A stretch of 7,134 nucleotides of DNA from Candidatus Pacearchaeota archaeon CG10_big_fil_rev_8_21_14_0_10_30_48. GTDB taxonomy: Archaea > Nanobdellota > Nanobdellia > Pacearchaeales > GW2011-AR1. Both the position numbers and the translations under genes were made by a program. This document shows positions 4,975-7,134 of the stretch, piece after piece (the first letter of the stretch is position 1; every line of letters begins with the position of its first letter). Where the stretch lies: positions 2,466-9,599 of the forward strand of contig PFCU01000014.1 in NCBI GenBank assembly GCA_002763155.1, given 5' to 3'. The notes under the pieces are model-generated. The model was given only the letters and a program-made list of their open reading frames with translations, had not been told where the DNA came from and did no database searches.

Positions 4975-5014
4975 AGGAATTCATATAATTTATAAAGTTT
5001 GAATTCTTTTTTTT
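4974..5014 (+). terminator. Inverted repeat enclosing a promoter, tag 3' end
   Basis: AAGGAATTC (4974-4982) pairs with GAATTCTTT (5001-5009) over 9 bp including one G-U. It is followed by a run of eight T (5007-5014, partly in the arm), giving an intrinsic-terminator look. The 18-nt loop holds the TATA box of the next gene (4989-4996). The 5' arm starts at the last base of the tag TGA. Confidence 0.5.
4989..4996 (+). promoter_or_regulatory. TATA box of the repeat/zinc membrane protein
   Basis: TTTATAAA, a consensus archaeal box, starts exactly 29 nt before the ATG at 5018. It supports that start over the internal Met15. Confidence 0.7.
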
Positions 5015-5017
5015 GTT

Positions 5018-5596
5018 ATGTATTTGGTAGATGGAAATTATGTTTCCAGATCTGAACCTATGGTTCTTCAAAGAAAGAGGTGGAAAGAGGGCAATGTTTT
5101 ATGGGCTTTGCTTATTGGGTTAATAGTTGTGCTTATTGAACTTGTTTTAATTGTTTCTTTCAATTTAGATAGAGTTGAAGGTTCGCTTTTAGGAGTCATT
5201 TTAATTTTACTTTATTCGAGTATATTATTTTTTCTTTTAGAACCGCATATTTTACGAGAAATTCGACAGACTCAGATTAGAACAATAGAGAAACCAGTAA
5301 TTAAAGAAGTAATTAGAACTGTTGAGAAACCTGTTTTTAGAGATGTTATTAGGACTGTTGAAACGCCTGTAGAGAGAAAAATTTATGTGCCTGTAACTTC
5401 TCCTCGGAAAAAATTAGATATTCCTAAATATGAATATTTTGGAAGTGATGACACTAAAACTTATCATCATAGAAATTGTCGATTTAGAAAACTAATAAAA
5501 AAGAAAAATCAAGTGCATAGCAATTCCGAATCTTTTTTTAAGAAAAGGAAATATTCTCCTTGTAAAGTTTGCATTTTGAAAGAAAGAAAAGGTTGA
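5018..5596 (+). CDS. Two-span membrane protein with 12-residue repeats and Ada-like zinc domain
   Basis: Overall function not recognised; 192 residues in four parts. A basic N-terminus (1-25, with KRRWK-like residues at 20-24) is followed by two hydrophobic spans at about 28-49 and 56-75 with a short loop. Then come three tandem 12-mers: IRTIEKPVIKEV (87-98), IRTVEKPVFRDV (99-110) and IRTVETPVERKI (111-122). The C-terminal domain (138-190) contains YFGSDDTKTYHHRNCRF, a basic stretch, then YSPCKVC. It resembles the Ada-type metal-binding motif found at the ends of some nucleases and surface proteins, with His150/151, Cys154, Cys182 and Cys185 as likely zinc ligands. By the positive-inside rule both ends face the cytoplasm. 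The repeats, with Pro at a fixed place, may form an extended stalk. It may tether nucleic acid or a protein to the membrane, which is inference. It converges on the Tyr-rich gene with a 3-nt gap. Confidence 0.78.
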   Translation: MYLVDGNYVSRSEPMVLQRKRWKEGNVLWALLIGLIVVLIELVLIVSFNLDRVEGSLLGVILILLYSSILFFLLEPHILREIRQTQIRTIEKPVIKEVIRTVEKPVFRDVIRTVETPVERKIYVPVTSPRKKLDIPKYEYFGSDDTKTYHHRNCRFRKLIKKKNQVHSNSESFFKKRKYSPCKVCILKERKG

Positions 5597-5599
5597 TAA

Positions 5600-5968
5600 T
5601 TAATAATACCTTGTATAATAATTTCCGTTGTAAGAATTGTACGAATTTTTTGAATATGAATATGAACTTTGGCTATTGAATCCTGAATAGGTGTTGTAAT
5701 ATCCGCCGTAATAACTTGGGCGGTAGCCCCCATAGTAATAATTTGCGCTTGGGTTTGGTCCCCAGTCAACTCTGTATGTTGGTCCGCCGTAATTGTATCG
5801 AGTATATGAGTAATCTGAATTGTATGATTTTTCATAGACACTTGTTGAGTAATAATTTGAATACTGTTGCGGAGCATAATTGTATCCGTATCTGTAAGCT
5901 GAAACGCTGAGAATACTTAATAGTAATAATGATACAAAAAGAATTGGTAATAGGGTTTTTTTATTCAT
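5600..5968 (-). CDS. Secreted tyrosine-rich low-complexity protein
   Basis: No family recognised. The 122 residues begin with a clear signal peptide: NKK, a hydrophobic core (5-20) and SVSA before a likely cut after residue 24. The mature 98 residues contain 31 Tyr (about 32%), mixed with Ser, Asn, Gly and Arg in short repeats such as YYGGY, SYN and NYY; there is no Cys and nearly no aliphatic residue after the signal. Such a chain would be disordered or sticky, resembling adhesive, amyloid-prone or cross-linkable surface proteins; that is analogy only. The TATA box (5990-5997, minus) is 29 nt from the ATG. An alternative frame in the same region is also open but has no promoter or signal peptide logic. 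It may mature into a surface coat or attachment material. Confidence 0.78.
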   Translation of the reverse strand: MNKKTLLPILFVSLLLLSILSVSAYRYGYNYAPQQYSNYYSTSVYEKSYNSDYSYTRYNYGGPTYRVDWGPNPSANYYYGGYRPSYYGGYYNTYSGFNSQSSYSYSKNSYNSYNGNYYTRYY

Positions 5969-5989
5969 CTATTTTAAATGGCATTTTTG

Positions 5990-5997
5990 TTTATAAG
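5990..5997 (-). promoter_or_regulatory. TATA box of the Tyr-rich gene
   Basis: On the minus strand this reads CTTATAAA, starting 29 nt from the ATG at 5968; the mRNA should be leaderless. The intergenic region to 6098 is shared with the divergent flavin-reductase gene and also carries the 11-mer TTTTTTAGTAT twice (6009-6019 and 6023-6033). Confidence 0.62.
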
Positions 5998-6069
5998 ATT
6001 TGTTGTTGTTTTTTAGTATGGTTTTTTTAGTATTGACTGGTAGAGAATAGAAGTAATTTACTAATTAAG

Positions 6070-6077
6070 TTTAAATA
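6070..6077 (+). promoter_or_regulatory. TATA box of the flavin-reductase gene
   Basis: TTTAAATA starts 29 nt before the ATG at 6099. It favours this start over the second Met five codons later. Confidence 0.65.
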
Positions 6078-6098
6078 ATTTGAAAGATTGTTTTATTT

Positions 6099-6671
6099 AT
6101 GAAAGGGGAAGATATGCCTTGGGGAGACCCGAGGAGTTTTAAATTTGTTACAAATGTTGGGCTTATAACTTCTAACGGGAAATTTGGAAATAATGTTATG
6201 GCTTGTGAATTTACACACCATGTTAATTATCGTCCTGGAATTATTGTTTTAGGGGTTAATCCTAAAGATGCAACGCATGATAATATTTCTAAGACTAAAG
6301 AATTTGGAGTAAATCTTGCTTCAATAAAACAAAATATTTTAGTGAGTTTGGCTGGAAGAAATTCTGCTCGAAAAATTGATAAAATTAAATTTCTGAAGAA
6401 GTTAGGTTATAAATTTTTTAAGGCTAAGAAAATAAATACCCTTATGGTTGAAGGAGCTGTGATGCATGCGGAATGTAAAGTTATTAAAAAAATTAGGTTA
6501 ACAGACCATACTATTTTTATCGGAGAGGTTGTAAGCGCTTATATTAAACAAGATCTGTCTCCTTTGATTTATCATGGTGGGAAATATTTGAAATTGGGGA
6601 AGGAACATAAGAAACCTTCGAAGAAAAAAAGAGAGGAATGGAAGAAATTAGCTGAGAAGTTTAGTAGATAA
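6099..6671 (+). CDS. Flavin reductase-like (flavoredoxin-type) FMN-binding protein
   Basis: The split-beta-barrel flavin-reductase-like fold binds FMN and takes part in electron transfer or NAD(P)H-dependent flavin reduction in the cytoplasm. The 190 residues are typical of flavoredoxin-like members. Features are the N-terminal strand leading into GLITSNGKFGNNVMACEFTH (21-40), then RPGIIVLGVNPKDATHDNI (45-63), EFGVNLAS (68-75), the NTLMVEGAVMHAECKVI block (113-129), DHTIFIGEVVSA (136-147) and the near-terminal PLIYHGGKYLKLG (155-167), which is highly characteristic of the family. A lysine-rich tail (168-190) follows. Physiological partner and substrate are not evident; no NADH dehydrogenase or rubredoxin gene is adjacent. 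Its TAA sits in the 5' arm of an inverted repeat that brackets the next gene's promoter. Confidence 0.93.
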   Translation: MKGEDMPWGDPRSFKFVTNVGLITSNGKFGNNVMACEFTHHVNYRPGIIVLGVNPKDATHDNISKTKEFGVNLASIKQNILVSLAGRNSARKIDKIKFLKKLGYKFFKAKKINTLMVEGAVMHAECKVIKKIRLTDHTIFIGEVVSAYIKQDLSPLIYHGGKYLKLGKEHKKPSKKKREEWKKLAEKFSR

Positions 6672-6699
6672 ATCTTTAAATAAATTTCATTAATTATCT
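6666..6699 (+). repeat. Inverted repeat bracketing the STAS-gene promoter
   Basis: AGATAA (6666-6671) pairs with TTATCT (6694-6699). The flavin-reductase TAA forms the end of the first arm, and the 22-nt loop carries the TATA box at 6675-6682. The layout repeats that after tag at 4974-5009, but a 6-bp repeat in AT-rich DNA can arise by chance. Confidence 0.35.
6675..6682 (+). promoter_or_regulatory. TATA box of the STAS gene
   Basis: TTTAAATA, identical to the box of the upstream gene, starts 29 nt before the ATG at 6704 and only 26 nt before an in-frame TTG at 6701. The spacing therefore picks the ATG. Confidence 0.65.
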
Positions 6700-6703
6700 T
6701 TTG

Positions 6704-7057
6704 ATGTTATCTATTGAAGAGAAATTATTTGGAGAAAAAGGGGTTATTCTTAGGTTGAAAGGTGATTTAGATGAAATAGAAATAAATACTTTATATAATC
6801 GTATGTACTCTCTTTCTATGAATAATTTATATGATGTTGTTATTAACTTTGATAAAGTTGAATCTGTAGATTATTTTGCGATGGGATTTTTGATGGCTAG
6901 ACGAGATTTTTATAAGGAAAATAATGGTGATTTAAAATTAGTCTCGATAAATTATCCAATGGGAGGATTATTGGATTTGATAAATATCGATTCCCATTTA
7001 AATAGATATAGAACTGAATTAGAAGCTATCGAGTCTTTTGAATTAGAGAAAAGGTAA
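6704..7057 (+). CDS. STAS-domain protein (anti-sigma-factor-antagonist fold)
   Basis: A single STAS domain fills the 117 residues. The pattern is family-like: an N-terminal beta strand pair (about 6-20, GVILRLKGDLD), YDVVINFDKVESVDYFAMGFLMARRDF (43-69), then GDLKLVSINYPMGGLLDLINID (75-96) and a final helix (101-115). In SpoIIAA-type proteins the loop after the VD strand reads DSSG and its serine is phosphorylated; here it reads D56-YFAMG (57-61), so that serine is missing and Tyr57 takes its place. Regulation by serine phosphorylation at the usual site is therefore unlikely. No sigma or anti-sigma partner is expected in an archaeon; other STAS roles include protein scaffolding and small-ligand sensing. 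An in-frame TTG one codon upstream is rejected on promoter spacing. The TAA lies in a 9-bp hairpin within a tandem repeat. Confidence 0.83.
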   Translation: MLSIEEKLFGEKGVILRLKGDLDEIEINTLYNRMYSLSMNNLYDVVINFDKVESVDYFAMGFLMARRDFYKENNGDLKLVSINYPMGGLLDLINIDSHLNRYRTELEAIESFELEKR

Positions 7058-7134
7058 AAAATCAGAGATTTTTTAAAGTGAAATAAGGTAAAAAATCAGA
7101 GATTTTTTAAAGTGAAATAAGGTAAAAAATCAGA
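7053..7134. repeat. 34-bp tandem repeat, about 2.4 copies, running off the window
   Basis: Copies lie at 7053-7086 and 7087-7120, with 14 bases of a third at 7121-7134; the copies are identical. Each unit contains a perfect 9-bp hairpin (7055-7063 with 7067-7075, loop AGA), a T6 run and a TATA-like TTTTTTAAAG. The first copy begins inside the STAS gene: its last codons and TAA stop are part of the repeat. It may be a true variable-number repeat, a tandem terminator, or an assembly artefact at a contig end. Confidence 0.9.
7055..7075 (+). terminator. Stop-codon hairpin of the STAS gene
   Basis: A perfect 9-bp stem (7055-7063 with 7067-7075) with an AGA loop; the TAA stop opens the 5' arm and the 3' arm contains six T. 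It is repeated at 7089-7109 in the next copy of the tandem repeat. Confidence 0.5.

Noticed and set aside
5509..5877. Second minus-strand open frame overlapping the Tyr-rich gene
   Set aside because: It is rich in Thr/Ile/Gln from out-of-frame reading of the Tyr-rich repeats, overlaps the end of the 5018 gene, and has neither a well-spaced TATA box nor a signal peptide.
6701..6703. TTG as the STAS start codon
   Set aside because: The ATG at 6704 is 29 nt from the TATA box as in neighbouring genes; the TTG would be at 26 nt.
7053..7134. CRISPR array
   Set aside because: The units abut directly with no spacers, so this is a simple tandem repeat.

Overview
This is an AT-rich window (roughly 30% G+C by eye) from an archaeon. 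The evidence is an archaeal/eukaryote-type ribosomal protein uS10, a seryl-tRNA synthetase whose motif 3 reads LN-x-T-x2-AT-x-R as in archaea and eukaryotes, and archaeal TATA boxes about 29 nt before almost every first-gene start codon. Short genes, tiny intergenic gaps and several bacterial-looking accessory genes (VanZ, DedA, MsrA, Tag, STAS) fit a small-genome DPANN lineage such as Woesearchaeota or Pacearchaeota. That assignment is inference; no phylogeny was run.

Layout. At 1-260 a 26-residue, extremely acidic mini-protein (+) has a TATA box, a short leader and a Shine-Dalgarno site, and converges on the next operon. At 254-2214 (-) lies a two-gene operon, serS then a DedA-family membrane protein, coupled by an ATGA overlap. 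A divergent promoter at 2215-2286 also serves a VanZ-like membrane protein (2287-2679, +). At 2680-2864 sits a strikingly GC-rich, foldable element with its own TATA box at the expected spacing: a probable small structured RNA, and the best candidate for something undescribed here. Then come uS10 (2865-3176) with a run of hairpins behind it, a convergent small zinc-ribbon protein (3286-3543, -), and four + strand genes: msrA, an unannotated 57-residue ORF, tag (3-methyladenine DNA glycosylase I) and a two-span membrane protein with three 12-residue repeats and an Ada-like Cys/His zinc site. A secreted, about 32% tyrosine protein (5600-5968, -) converges on the latter. The window closes with a flavin-reductase-fold protein, a STAS-domain protein and the start of a 34-bp tandem repeat.

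How the genes work together. Only serS-dedA looks like a true operon. The other genes appear monocistronic, each with its own TATA box placed so that transcription should begin at or next to the start codon (leaderless mRNAs). Functions are mixed: translation (SerRS, uS10), repair (MsrA for oxidised methionine, Tag for alkylated DNA), redox (flavin reductase) and envelope (DedA, VanZ, Tyr-rich secreted protein, repeat-bearing membrane protein). No defence system, transposon, CRISPR array, tRNA or rRNA was recognised. Three stop codons sit inside the stem of a perfect 3-nt-loop hairpin, and in two gene junctions an inverted repeat encloses the next gene's TATA box, suggesting a compact combined terminator/promoter design.
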